DNA of 64,000 bases from Terriglobia bacterium (lineage in GTDB: Bacteria; Acidobacteriota; Terriglobia; Terriglobales; Acidobacteriaceae). Location: contig JAIQFD010000001.1 in assembly GCA_020073495.1 (NCBI GenBank), positions 62,001 through 126,000 of the forward strand. Direction: 5' to 3'. Under the pieces are notes generated by a model. The model saw only the letters and a list, made by a program, of their open reading frames with translations. It did no database searches and had not been told where the DNA came from. Shown here piece after piece: positions 9,046-17,465 of this stretch. The position numbers and the translations under genes are program-made. Every line of letters starts with the position of its first letter. The stretch's first letter is position 1.

Positions 9046-9745
9046 GAAACTGGATCTCGGGAAGAAGCTGTCGGAAAAGCAGTACGAGGAGCAGGTGGGC
9101 CGCGCTCAAGTGCGCCTGCGGGAGCTGGAGTTCCAGATCTACAAAAAGCAGATCCCGGTGCTGTGCGTCTTCGAGGGCTGGGACGCGGCCGGCAAGGGTG
9201 GAGCGATCAAGCGTGTGACCGAGATCCTGGACCCGCGCGGCTTCACCGTCTCCAGCTATGCGGCGCCGAAAGGCGAGGAGCGGACGCACCCCTATCTGTG
9301 GCGCTTCTGGCGGAACCTGCCGCGCACCGGGCATGTCGCCATCTGGGACCGCAGCCATTACGGACGCGTGCTGGTGGAGCGCTGCGAAGGCTTCTGCAAC
9401 GACGACGAATGGCGGCGCGCCTACCGCGAGATCAACGAATTCGAATCGCACCAGCACTCGTTCGGCATGGTGATCTGCAAGTTCTGGCTGCACATCAGCA
9501 AGGAGGAGCAGTTGCGGCGCTTCAAGGGCCGGGAGACGGACCCGTTCCGCTCCTACAAGCTGACCGACGAGGACTGGCGGAACCGCGCCAAGTGGGACGT
9601 CTACCTGGCAGCGGTCGAGGACATGCTGCTGCATACCAGCACCCCGTACGCGCCCTGGACGGCGGTGGAGGCGAACAACAAGTACTGGGCCCGCGTGAAA
9701 GTATTGCGCACGGTGTTGGAGGCGATCGAGCAGAGGTTGAGTTAG
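9038..9745 (+). CDS. Polyphosphate kinase 2 family protein, second of a tandem pair
   Basis: 235-residue PPK2 core with Walker A FEGWDAAGKGG (residues 45-55) and WDRSHYGRVLVERCEGF (from residue 103). These sit at the same residue positions as in the upstream paralogue, so both are full single domains. The start codon lies inside the last codons of the first gene (8-nt overlap), implying translational coupling and probably a hetero-complex. It is followed after 18 nt by a CHAD gene. The two PPK2s are clearly diverged, with different lid and base-contact segments, so they may use different nucleotides. Confidence 0.92.
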   Translation: MLEKLDLGKKLSEKQYEEQVGRAQVRLRELEFQIYKKQIPVLCVFEGWDAAGKGGAIKRVTEILDPRGFTVSSYAAPKGEERTHPYLWRFWRNLPRTGHVAIWDRSHYGRVLVERCEGFCNDDEWRRAYREINEFESHQHSFGMVICKFWLHISKEEQLRRFKGRETDPFRSYKLTDEDWRNRAKWDVYLAAVEDMLLHTSTPYAPWTAVEANNKYWARVKVLRTVLEAIEQRLS

Positions 9746-9763
9746 GGTCAGAAAGGGTCGAAG

Positions 9764-10651
9764 ATGCCGATCGATCGGCAACGGAATCAAATGCTCTGCC
9801 GGCGGCTCAGCCGGCTTCTTAACCAGGTCGCAGACAAACCGCAGCCGGACACGGTGCACCAGTTCCGCACCACGGCGAGGCGCATCGAGGCGCTGCTGGA
9901 GGCACTCAGCCCGGATCCCGACAAGAACCAGCGCAGACTCACCAAGCGCGTCGTGAAGCTGCGGCGGCGCGCAGGACGAGTGCGCGACATCGACGTGCAG
10001 ATGGCGGCGCTGCGCAGCCTGAAGATCGGTCGGGACGCACAGCGCAAGGACCGCCTGATGCAGGCGCTGGCTGAGCTGCGGAGCAAGCGGGAAAAGAGGC
10101 TGGTTTCGGTGCTGGACAAGGAAACGATCCGCGAGGTGCGCAAGCGCCTGCGCAAGGCAGCGAAGGGCCTAAGCCTGTTCGCGGAGCCGGCGGCGATGGA
10201 CGGCGCCTTGGACGCGGCCGCGCCGTTCGACCCGATAGCTACGTCGCTCCGCATGTTCGTCCGGGTGGCGCGGGCGCAGGGAGCGCCGCTGCGGGAAGAC
10301 AATCTGCACGCGTATCGCCTGGAGACCAAGCACGTGCGGTACGTGGCCGAGATGGCCGGCGAAGACCAGACCGCGCAAAAGATCGTGGCGGAACTGAAGC
10401 GCATGCAGGATACGATCGGCGAGTGGCACGATTGGCTGGTGCTGACGCAGCGGGCGCAGGAGATGCTGGCGCCGGCGCCGGAGTCCCCGCTGATCGCCGC
10501 GCTGCAAAACGTGACGCGGGCAAAGTTCCGCGAGGCGATCTCGGTGTGTACCGACGCCCGCAAGAACCTGCTAGAGGTCGCACGGACCGTGCTGCCGCCC
10601 CGCAAATCAGCCGCCGGAGTCCACGAACCGGCCGTAGCGGCGAGCGCGTGA
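9764..10651 (+). CDS. CHAD domain protein (polyphosphate-binding candidate)
   Basis: 295-residue, helix-rich, strongly basic protein with the CHAD signature VHQFRTTARRIEALLEAL near residues 26-43 and a second conserved-histidine block (LHAYRLETKHVRYVAEM) in the C-terminal half. CHAD proteins are known to bind polyphosphate and localise to granules. The gene sits between PPK2 and Ppx, which fits a scaffold or granule-targeting role. No CYTH/triphosphatase domain is fused to it here. It is in the same operon as the PPK2 pair. Confidence 0.9.
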   Translation: MPIDRQRNQMLCRRLSRLLNQVADKPQPDTVHQFRTTARRIEALLEALSPDPDKNQRRLTKRVVKLRRRAGRVRDIDVQMAALRSLKIGRDAQRKDRLMQALAELRSKREKRLVSVLDKETIREVRKRLRKAAKGLSLFAEPAAMDGALDAAAPFDPIATSLRMFVRVARAQGAPLREDNLHAYRLETKHVRYVAEMAGEDQTAQKIVAELKRMQDTIGEWHDWLVLTQRAQEMLAPAPESPLIAALQNVTRAKFREAISVCTDARKNLLEVARTVLPPRKSAAGVHEPAVAASA

Positions 10652-10714
10652 ATCAGTCGTGAGTCGTCAATCGGCAGTCGTCAGCCTTAAGAAGAAACCC
10701 TGAACACTCTTCTT

Positions 10715-10736
10715 GCCTCCATACCGGAGGCTTTTT
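10715..10736 (+). promoter_or_regulatory. Terminator-like hairpin that contains the ppx ribosome-binding site
   Basis: GCCTCC-ATACC-GGAGGC followed by TTTTT, then G, T and the ppx ATG. The 3' arm GGAGG is also the ppx Shine-Dalgarno sequence at 8-9 nt spacing. The same hairpin could therefore end CHAD transcription and block ribosome access to ppx. Regulation is inferred, not shown. Confidence 0.65.
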
Positions 10737-10738
10737 GT

Positions 10739-12274
10739 ATGCCGGTACTGGCAGCCATCGATATCGGATCGAACTCGGTGCGGCTCAAGATCGCGAGCCT
10801 CACCAGGCGGCGCCTGAAGACCGTGCACGAGGACCGCGAAGTCACGCGGCTGGGCGAGTCGGTGTTCAAGACCGGGATGCTGGCGCCGGACGCGATGGCG
10901 CGCACGGTGAAAGTGCTGCGGCGCTTCCACAAGGCCATCCAGGCGCACGGGGCCACGGCGGTTCGCGCGGTGGCGACCAGCGCGCTGCGCGAGGCGCGGA
11001 ATGCACCATCGTTCCTGGAATGGGTGTTGTCGGCGACGGGCTGGAAGCTGGAGACCATCTCCGGACTGGAAGAGGCGCGGCTGATCCATCTGGGCATCCT
11101 GGGAAACCTGCGGGGCACGCGCTCGCCGATGCTGCTGATGGACCTGGGCGGCGGCAGCTGCGAGCTGACCGTCTCGGTGCAACGGCATATCCGGGTGACG
11201 GTCAGCCTGCCACTGGGAGCGGTGCGGCTGACGGAGGAATTCCTGCGGCACGATCCGCCGAAGAAGAACGAACTGGCCAGCCTGCAGCGGATAATCGCCC
11301 AGCGGATCGGGCGGGTGGCGCCGCGCATCGCACGTGCCGGCGTCAAGATGATGATCGCGACCTCGGGAACGGCGGCGGCGCTGGACGCGATGTTCAAAGC
11401 CAGGCTGGGCGGGAGCAAGCGGGAGAAGGTGTCCGCGCAGGTGCCGCGCAAGGCGGTGGTCAAGCTGGCGGAGATGCTGGCGAAACGGAACCACCAGCAG
11501 CGGGCGTCGGTGCCGGGACTGGGAACGAAGCGGGCGGAGATCATCGTGGCGGGCGCGACCGTGTATGCCGAAGTGATGGAGCGGTGCGACCTGCCCAGCT
11601 TCCTCTGTTCCCCGCTCGGCCTGCGCGATGGCCTGCTGGCGCAGATGGCGGCGGAACAACACCTGAGCGCCCGCTCCACCAGGCAGATCGCAGCCGACCG
11701 CTGGGACTCGCTGCTGACGGCGGGCAAGCGGTACCATGTGGACATGCTGCATGCGCGGCAGGTGCGCGAGCTGGCCATGCGGCTGTTCGATGAACTCCAA
11801 GACGTGCACCAGTTGCCCGAAGATTACCGCGAATGGCTGTCGGCGGCGGCCATGCTGCACGAGGTGGGGAGTTACGTGAACCGCACCGGCTGGCACCGGC
11901 ACGCGTACTACATCATCGCGCACTCGGAGATCCTGGGATACACGCCGCAGCAGCGGAGGATCATCGCGGCCATCGCGCGCTACCTGGGCGCGCTGCTGCC
12001 CACGCCCGGTCAGCCGTACCTGAAGGCTCTGTCGCCACCGGATCGCAAGCTGGTGCCGAAGGCCGTGGCGCTGCTGCGGCTGGCCCGCGCCCTGAACCAG
12101 GGACGCCGGGGAGCGGTCACCGGGGTCACGGCGCGGGTGAAGGACGGAAGGGTGACTCTCGAGCTCAAGGCGGTCAAGCGCATCGGCGCCGATCTGGAGC
12201 TGTGGATGCTCGACAAAGAGCGGGGTCACTTCCGGGACTTGTTCGGGCGGGAATTGTTCGCGGAATTAACCTGA
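10739..12274 (+). CDS. ppx: Exopolyphosphatase / pppGpp phosphatase family protein
   Basis: Ppx/GppA phosphatase of 511 residues that removes terminal phosphates from polyphosphate (or acts on pppGpp). The N-terminal ASKHA phosphate-1 motif AAIDIGSNSVRLKI starts at residue 5, and the second phosphate loop LLMDLGGGSCELTVS is near residue 136. The C-terminal third is an HD-like helical domain (SAAAMLHEVGSYVN and HAYYIIAHSEILGY). Neighbours (PPK2 pair, CHAD, SixA, PPK1) favour polyphosphate as substrate. Translation starts directly behind a hairpin holding the ribosome site. A second copy of the last 18 codons lies 84 nt downstream. Confidence 0.92.
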   Translation: MPVLAAIDIGSNSVRLKIASLTRRRLKTVHEDREVTRLGESVFKTGMLAPDAMARTVKVLRRFHKAIQAHGATAVRAVATSALREARNAPSFLEWVLSATGWKLETISGLEEARLIHLGILGNLRGTRSPMLLMDLGGGSCELTVSVQRHIRVTVSLPLGAVRLTEEFLRHDPPKKNELASLQRIIAQRIGRVAPRIARAGVKMMIATSGTAAALDAMFKARLGGSKREKVSAQVPRKAVVKLAEMLAKRNHQQRASVPGLGTKRAEIIVAGATVYAEVMERCDLPSFLCSPLGLRDGLLAQMAAEQHLSARSTRQIAADRWDSLLTAGKRYHVDMLHARQVRELAMRLFDELQDVHQLPEDYREWLSAAAMLHEVGSYVNRTGWHRHAYYIIAHSEILGYTPQQRRIIAAIARYLGALLPTPGQPYLKALSPPDRKLVPKAVALLRLARALNQGRRGAVTGVTARVKDGRVTLELKAVKRIGADLELWMLDKERGHFRDLFGRELFAELT

Positions 12275-12282
12275 CGGGGGGA

Positions 12283-12310
12283 GATCCTTCGCTTCGCTCA
12301 GGATGACGCC
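12283..12310 (+). repeat. Dispersed repeat fragment (GATCCTTCGCTTCGCTCAGGATGAC type)
   Basis: Short copy of an intergenic element seen again at 19438-19493 and, inverted, at 48118-48167, with a diverged form near 61265. The ends TCCTTCG and CAGGATGA are shared. It lies between the true ppx 3' end and the duplicated ppx tail. Confidence 0.6.
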
Positions 12311-12358
12311 CGCGGGCTCCCGCTCGGCGGTAAAACCCCCTCGCTCGCGCCCGCGACG

Positions 12359-12412
12359 CGGCGTCACTTCCGGGATTTGTTCGGTCGGGAGCTGTTCGCA
12401 GAGCTTTCGTGA
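12359..12412 (+). pseudogene. Relic of a second ppx 3' end (last 18 codons)
   Basis: These 54 bases match the last 54 bases of ppx (12221-12274) at 43 positions. In frame they encode RRHFRDLFGRELFAELS-stop against RGHFRDLFGRELFAELT-stop. Most of the 11 base differences are silent third-position or leucine-codon changes, so the copy diverged as a functional coding sequence before it was cut down. It overlaps, antisense, the last ~15 codons of sixA. Confidence 0.75.
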
Positions 12413-12891
12413 ACGGTGCGCACCAGCTTGGGCGTGAGGCACCATTGGAGCGTCGCCGCCTTGTCCACTTCGACGCGGGCCACCGCGCCCTTCTTCAGAT
12501 CCACCGCCGATTCTGAACTGCGATTGCTGATCAGCAGGCTGAGGAACTCGCTCAGATTGGGGTTATGTCCGACCACCATGATGGCTTCGGCCCTGGCGTT
12601 GCGGGTGAGCAGATCGCCGAACTGGGCGAAGCTGGCTTCGGGACGGAGAGCGTTGTCGATGGTGAGCTTGCCCTCGAACGCGATCTCGTTGCCGACGAGC
12701 GAGGCGGTCTGGGTGGCGCGCTTGAGCGGGCTGGAGAGGATGGTGTCCACGTGGATGTCCATGGCCGCGAGCGCGCGGCCGATGTAGCCGCACTGCTCGA
12801 TGCCGTCCTTGTCGAGTGGACGCTTCTCGTCCTTGGCCGGGTCACCTTTGTGCTGGCCTGCGCTGGCGTGGCGCAGGAAATAGACGATCAT
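12364..12891 (-). CDS. sixA: SixA-type phosphohistidine phosphatase
   Basis: Histidine-phosphatase superfamily protein of 175 residues that removes phosphate from phosphohistidine in proteins. The catalytic RH motif is at the extreme N-terminus (VYFLRHASAG), with SSPLKRATQTA (about residues 53-63) and the second catalytic histidine in VVGHNPNLSEF. It is the gene after ppk1 on the same strand (84-nt gap). PPK1 itself runs through a phosphohistidine intermediate, so a functional link is possible but unproven. The C-terminal HESSANSSRPNKSRK is encoded antisense to the ppx-tail relic and is unlikely to be ancestral. Confidence 0.88.
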   Translation of the reverse strand: MIVYFLRHASAGQHKGDPAKDEKRPLDKDGIEQCGYIGRALAAMDIHVDTILSSPLKRATQTASLVGNEIAFEGKLTIDNALRPEASFAQFGDLLTRNARAEAIMVVGHNPNLSEFLSLLISNRSSESAVDLKKGAVARVEVDKAATLQWCLTPKLVRTVHESSANSSRPNKSRK

Positions 12892-12975
12892 GGCAAGTCC
12901 CTGTGTATTTCAGCGGACAAATGTTAAACCGCGGTGAACGTTTTGTGAAAGGACGGCAAAATCGCAAGACACCGC

Positions 12976-15111
12976 TCATCGGGCGCGCACGCGCGACTTG
13001 CTGGGCACGGGGACCGACTCCAGCGCCTGCTTGCCCTCGGCGAGACCGATGAGGAATTCCTGCGCGTTGAAGCCGGCGGGGCCGAGATCGGCAGCCTGCT
13101 TGCGGCGTGAAGTGAGCAGCTGCTCGGCGCGAACGTAGGAACCGTCGGGCTGGAGCAGGCGGGCCTTGACGGTGTCGGAGAGATAGACGCGCAGCACCTC
13201 GTCGAGCATGCGCTGCCGCAGCATGGCATCGCGCACCGGGAACACGACCTCGACGCGGTCGTAGAGGTTGCGCGGCATCCAGTCGGCGCTCCCGACGTAC
13301 ATCTCATCCTCGCCGCCATTGGCGAAATAGAAGATCCGGCTGTGCTCGAGGAAGCGTCCCACCAGGGAGCGCACGCGGATGCGGTCGCTGACGCCGCGGA
13401 TCCCCGGCCGCAAAGCGCATTTGCCGCGCACGATGAGGTCGATCTGCACTCCCGCCTGCGAGGCATGGTACAGCGCCTGGATGATGTTCTTGTCGAGCAG
13501 GCCGTTCATCTTGGCGATGATGCGCGCCGGGCGGCCCTTGCGGGCGTGCTCGGCCTCCCGGCCGATCAGCGACAAGAAGCTCTCCGCCAGGTTGAGGGGC
13601 GAAACCAGCAAGGGCTGGTAGCTGTCGCGCTCGGAGTAGGCGGTCAGGAAATGGAAGACAGCATGGACCGCGGAGGTGACCTCCTCGTCGGCGGTGAACA
13701 GGCTGACGTCGGTGTAGAAGCGCGAGGTGATCTCGTTGTAGTTGCCAGTGCCGAGGTGGGCGTAGCGGTGGATGACTCCGTCGGCTTCCTCGCGGGCGAT
13801 GAGCGTGAGCTTGCAGTGGGTTTTCAGGCCGACGACGCCGTGAAAGACCTGCACGCCGGCGTCCTCGAGGTAGCGCGCCCATTTGATGTTCGGCGCTTCG
13901 TCGAAGCGCGCCTTGAGCTCGACGATGGCGGTGATCTCTTTCTCCTGCGCCGCGTCCACCAGAGCGTTCACGATGGGCGAGTTCTGGCTTGTGCGGTAGA
14001 GCGTCTGCTTGACGGAGAGGACGCGCGGGTCCTCGCAGGCCGACTCGATGAACGAGACCACAGTGTCGTAGGAATCGAAGGGGTGGTGCAGGAGGATGTC
14101 GCGGCGGCGGATCTCCTCCCACAGGTCGCGCGACTTGGCGGTCAGGTGGAACTCGCGCGCTACAAAGCTCCTATATTTCAGCTCCTGCTTTCCGCTCTGC
14201 TCGTAGAGGGTCATCAGCCGGGAGACGTTCACCGGTCCGTCGGTGGGAAAGACCTGCCAGTTCTCCAGCTCGAACTCGGTGCGCAGGCGCTCGATGATCT
14301 CGGGGTTGGCGTCTGCCTCGATCTCCAGACGGACGGCGTCGCCGCGCCGGCGGTTGTGCAGCTCGGTGCGCACCGACTCCAGCAGGTTCCGCGACTCCTC
14401 TTCCTGAAGATAAAGATTGCTGTTGCGGGTGACGCGGAAGGCCGCGGCAGAGATGATGTCGTAGCCGGAATACATATCGGCGGCGTGCATCGTGACCAGG
14501 TCGGCGAGGAAGACATAGTCCTCGGTGTCGGGCAGGCGGACCAGGCGCGGCAGGGCGCGCGGGACGGTGACGACCCCCATGTACGTTCCGGCGGCGCGAC
14601 GGCGGCGGCGCAGCAGCAAGGCCACGCACAGCGCCTTGTTCAGCACGCGCGGGAAAGGGTGCGCAGGATCGATGGTGACCGGCGTGAGCAGCGGGTCGAG
14701 CTCGCGCTGGCGGTAATCGTTCAGGTACGAGAGCTGGTCGGCGTCGAGCTCGTGCAGGCCCAGGACGCGAATGCCCTGATCCGACAGGGCGGGACGCAGA
14801 CCCTCGCTCCAGCAGCGATACTGCGCGCCGACGAACTCGTGCGTCTCGCGGGCGATGAGGTCGCGCTCGTCGGCGGGAGCCATGCCGTCGGCGCCCGGCT
14901 CGGTGTAGCCGTCCTCAATGCGCTGCAGCAGGGCGGCGACACGGACCTCGAAGAACTCGTCCAGATTGCTGGCGGTGATGGCCAGGAACTTGACTCGCTC
15001 CAGTAGCGGGTTGCGCTCGTCCTCGGCTTCTTCAAGCACACGCCGGTTGAACTTGAGCCAGGAGGCTTCCGGGTTGATGTAGTACGCCGGGTTTTCCAAG
15101 GACCGGGCCAT
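12976..15111 (-). CDS. ppk1: Polyphosphate kinase 1
   Basis: Reversible synthesis of polyphosphate from ATP at the membrane. The 711 residues match the usual family length. The N-terminal domain starts YYINPEASWLKFNRRVLEEA. The autophosphorylated-histidine motif RYAHLGTGNYNEITSRFYTD and the second phospholipase-D-like motif region (YVGSADWMPRNLYDRVE) are both present. It is transcribed away from the HD/PrpD cluster and towards sixA. Together with the PPK2 pair, CHAD and Ppx it completes a full polyphosphate gene set within 7 kb. Confidence 0.96.
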   Translation of the reverse strand: MARSLENPAYYINPEASWLKFNRRVLEEAEDERNPLLERVKFLAITASNLDEFFEVRVAALLQRIEDGYTEPGADGMAPADERDLIARETHEFVGAQYRCWSEGLRPALSDQGIRVLGLHELDADQLSYLNDYRQRELDPLLTPVTIDPAHPFPRVLNKALCVALLLRRRRRAAGTYMGVVTVPRALPRLVRLPDTEDYVFLADLVTMHAADMYSGYDIISAAAFRVTRNSNLYLQEEESRNLLESVRTELHNRRRGDAVRLEIEADANPEIIERLRTEFELENWQVFPTDGPVNVSRLMTLYEQSGKQELKYRSFVAREFHLTAKSRDLWEEIRRRDILLHHPFDSYDTVVSFIESACEDPRVLSVKQTLYRTSQNSPIVNALVDAAQEKEITAIVELKARFDEAPNIKWARYLEDAGVQVFHGVVGLKTHCKLTLIAREEADGVIHRYAHLGTGNYNEITSRFYTDVSLFTADEEVTSAVHAVFHFLTAYSERDSYQPLLVSPLNLAESFLSLIGREAEHARKGRPARIIAKMNGLLDKNIIQALYHASQAGVQIDLIVRGKCALRPGIRGVSDRIRVRSLVGRFLEHSRIFYFANGGEDEMYVGSADWMPRNLYDRVEVVFPVRDAMLRQRMLDEVLRVYLSDTVKARLLQPDGSYVRAEQLLTSRRKQAADLGPAGFNAQEFLIGLAEGKQALESVPVPSKSRVRAR

Positions 15112-15335
15112 GGGAGCAAGGGGAGACTTCTATCGTATGCCGAGGCGACAGGGGCGGCAAGTGACCTCGGCGATACGAAGTAACTTATTGAAAATAAGAT
15201 AGATAGACTGGATGTCTGGGGATGGGCGGGACGGCCTCGGGCGGCGTCAAGAGCGCGGCTCACGGGCGTCTGGGATGTCCTCGACGGGTGCTTCAGCCGG
15301 GGTTTATCCTTGAGCGTTTGGCTGGAGGACGCCGC

Positions 15336-15941
15336 GTGACTAAGTCGATCACACCTGCAAGCCCGGGGAGCAAACCCGGAATGTCGGCGAATCCGGAATT
15401 GCGCAGGACTGTTCAAAAGCTTTGGCCCGAGCTGAGGTGGATCAAGGACGGAAGCCTGCGCGACAAAACGACTCGGACGTGGGTGCGAGCCTTCGAGCTG
15501 AGCCCGCTCACAGCCGAAGACCTCGACGAGATCCCGTTCACCCTGCTCATTCCCAACTGCTCGACCACGTTCATGGAGCACAAGCGGTGCGTGGTGCATA
15601 TCGCGCGGCGGTCCGCGGAGGTGATGAAGAAATTCATGGGGCGGGCGCTCGAGATCGACATGGATACGGTGATCGCCGGCGCCATCCTGGCGGACGTCGG
15701 CAAGCTGCTGGAGTACGAGAAGGTCGGCGGCAAGACCCGCCAAAGCGAACGCGGAGAGTTCCTGCGACATCCGTTCACCGGAGTGGCGCTCGCCATGGAG
15801 TGCGGCGTGCCGGAGAAGGTGTGTCACATCATCGCGGCACACGCCGCCGAAGGGGCGCAGGTAAAGCGCACCACCGAGGCCTGGATCGTGCATCACGCGG
15901 ATTTCATGGCGTTCGAGCCGTTTAAGACGCTGAAGAAGTAG
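15336..15941 (+). CDS. HD-domain phosphohydrolase-like protein
   Basis: About 201 residues with HD-superfamily features: HIARRSAEVMKKFMG, then ILADVGKLLEYEK, a histidine-bearing FLRHPFTG segment and IVHHADFMAFEPF near the C-terminus. In the usual HD pair the first residue is replaced (ADVGK instead of HDxGK), so catalytic competence is uncertain. I chose GTG 15336 because GGAGG lies 8 nt upstream. It ends 30 nt before the chosen start of the MmgE/PrpD gene and may be the first gene of that operon. Substrate unknown. Confidence 0.7.
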   Translation: MTKSITPASPGSKPGMSANPELRRTVQKLWPELRWIKDGSLRDKTTRTWVRAFELSPLTAEDLDEIPFTLLIPNCSTTFMEHKRCVVHIARRSAEVMKKFMGRALEIDMDTVIAGAILADVGKLLEYEKVGGKTRQSERGEFLRHPFTGVALAMECGVPEKVCHIIAAHAAEGAQVKRTTEAWIVHHADFMAFEPFKTLKK

Positions 15942-15971
15942 TTGTCAGTTCTCGGAACAAAGGACTCATAC

Positions 15972-17423
15972 ATGGGTGTGGGTAGCGGCAAGCCAACGAT
16001 CACGGCGGAGATGGCGAGGTGGGCGGCGGGGCTGAAGTTCAGCGACCTGTCGCAAGAGGCGGTGTACCAGGCCAAGCGGTACTTCCTGGATTCGATGGGT
16101 TGCGCGCTGGGCGGCTACGGCGTGCACGACGTGCAGATCGCGCTGGAAGTGTTGGACGAGATCGCGGCACCCGGCCCGGCCACCGTGATCGGCACCGGCA
16201 AGCGCGTGGACGCGGTTTCGGCGTCGCTGGCCAACGCGCTGATGATCCGCTGCATGGACTACAACGACATTTACTGGAAGCAGGATCCGTCGCATCCCTC
16301 CGACATCTTCCCCGCCGCCATGGCCTGTGTCGAGCGTGCCAAGGGCGACGGGCGGGAACTGATCGTTGGCTTCGTGCTGGGCCATGAATTCGAGCAGCGC
16401 TTTTGCGAGGCGGCCTTCCCCGGCATCCGCGAGCGCGGCTGGCATCACGCAACACTGACTGCATTCGTTTCGCCCATCGTCGCCGGGCGCGCGCTGCACC
16501 TCGATTGGGAGAAGATCCAGCACGCTATCGGCATCTCGGCGTCACGCCAGTGCACGCTGGGCGCGGTCACCGCGGGCAAGCTCACCATGATGAAGAACAC
16601 CGTGGACCCGATGGCGACGCAATCCGGCGTGCTGGCGGCGCTGCTGGCGGAGAAGGGCTACACCGGGCCGGAGCACGTGGTGGACGGCAAGGAAGGCCTG
16701 ATGCACTGCTTTGGGCCCGAATGGAAGCTGAATGTCCTGACTGACGGACTGGGCAAGTCGTGGCGCATCACGCAATGCGGCATGAAGTTCTTCCCCACCG
16801 AGGCGTTGACCCACGCGCCCATCTCGGCGGTGCTCGAGCTGGTCAAGAAACACGACCTCAAGCCGGAGCAGATCGAAACTGTGACCATCCGCTCGCTGGC
16901 GCGGGCCGCCGACATCCTGAGCGACCCCAGCAAGTACGATCCGCGCTCGAAGGAGACCGCCGACCACTCGCTGCCCTACGTCATCGCAGCGGCGATCGTG
17001 GACCGCCAGGTCACGCCCGTGCAGTTCAAGAACGAGAAGATCATGGACCCGCGCATCCGCGAGCAACTGCACAAGGTGAAGGTGGTCGCCGATTCGAAGA
17101 TCGAAAAGGTCTTCCCGGCGCTGCAGCGGGTGCACGTCACGATCAAGACCACGAGCGGGAAGGAATTCACCGAGCAGCTCGATTACCCCAAGGGCGATCC
17201 GCGGAATCCGCTCTCGGATAAAGAGATCGAGGAGAAGTTCGAGGCGCTGGCCGGGCCAGTGATGTCGAAAGACGGGCGACGCAAGGCGATCGGGGCCATC
17301 TGGAAGCTGGAGAAACAGCAGCCCGTAAGCGAACTGATGCGACTTTTCAAAGCAGAGAGTGTCGCGGTGCCGGCGCAAAAATTTAACCGCAGAGGCCGCA
17401 GAGAGCGCAGAGTAGCGAGCTAG
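15972..17423 (+). CDS. MmgE/PrpD family dehydratase (2-methylcitrate dehydratase-like)
   Basis: 483 residues from the ATG at 15972; an in-frame start at 15942 would add 10. MmgE/PrpD proteins dehydrate citrate or 2-methylcitrate or decarboxylate cis-aconitate. The family core is visible (YFLDSMGCALGGYG, MDYNDIYW, SHPSDIFPAAMA, KFFPTEALTHAPI). It heads a cluster with a homoaconitase-like hydro-lyase, an IDH-like enzyme and citrate-lyase subunits, and no prpB/prpC, so a canonical methylcitrate cycle is not supported here. The last ~13 residues (RRGRRERRVAS end) are encoded by an intergenic repeat arm. Confidence 0.85.
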   Translation: MGVGSGKPTITAEMARWAAGLKFSDLSQEAVYQAKRYFLDSMGCALGGYGVHDVQIALEVLDEIAAPGPATVIGTGKRVDAVSASLANALMIRCMDYNDIYWKQDPSHPSDIFPAAMACVERAKGDGRELIVGFVLGHEFEQRFCEAAFPGIRERGWHHATLTAFVSPIVAGRALHLDWEKIQHAIGISASRQCTLGAVTAGKLTMMKNTVDPMATQSGVLAALLAEKGYTGPEHVVDGKEGLMHCFGPEWKLNVLTDGLGKSWRITQCGMKFFPTEALTHAPISAVLELVKKHDLKPEQIETVTIRSLARAADILSDPSKYDPRSKETADHSLPYVIAAAIVDRQVTPVQFKNEKIMDPRIREQLHKVKVVADSKIEKVFPALQRVHVTIKTTSGKEFTEQLDYPKGDPRNPLSDKEIEEKFEALAGPVMSKDGRRKAIGAIWKLEKQQPVSELMRLFKAESVAVPAQKFNRRGRRERRVAS

Positions 17424-17451
17424 AAAAAGGATTCTCTGCGTTCTCTGCGGT
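17386..17451. repeat. Inverted CGCAGAG-type repeat between the PrpD-like and homoaconitase-like genes
   Basis: The left arm 17386-17412 contains three CGCAGAG units; the right arm 17434-17451 is the reverse complement of ACCGCAGAGAACGCAGAG. The left arm lies inside the end of the PrpD-like gene. A related single-arm copy is at 48073-48102. It could form a strong hairpin in the polycistronic mRNA. Confidence 0.7.
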
Positions 17452-17465
17452 GAAATGGGTTGCTG

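Noticed and set aside
13342-15006. 554-codon plus-strand open frame
   Set aside because: Lies wholly antisense to ppk1, whose motifs are unmistakable.
15942-17423. Methylcitrate cycle (prp) operon
   Set aside because: Only a PrpD-family gene is present; no 2-methylcitrate synthase or methylisocitrate lyase lies nearby, and the partner genes belong to other families.
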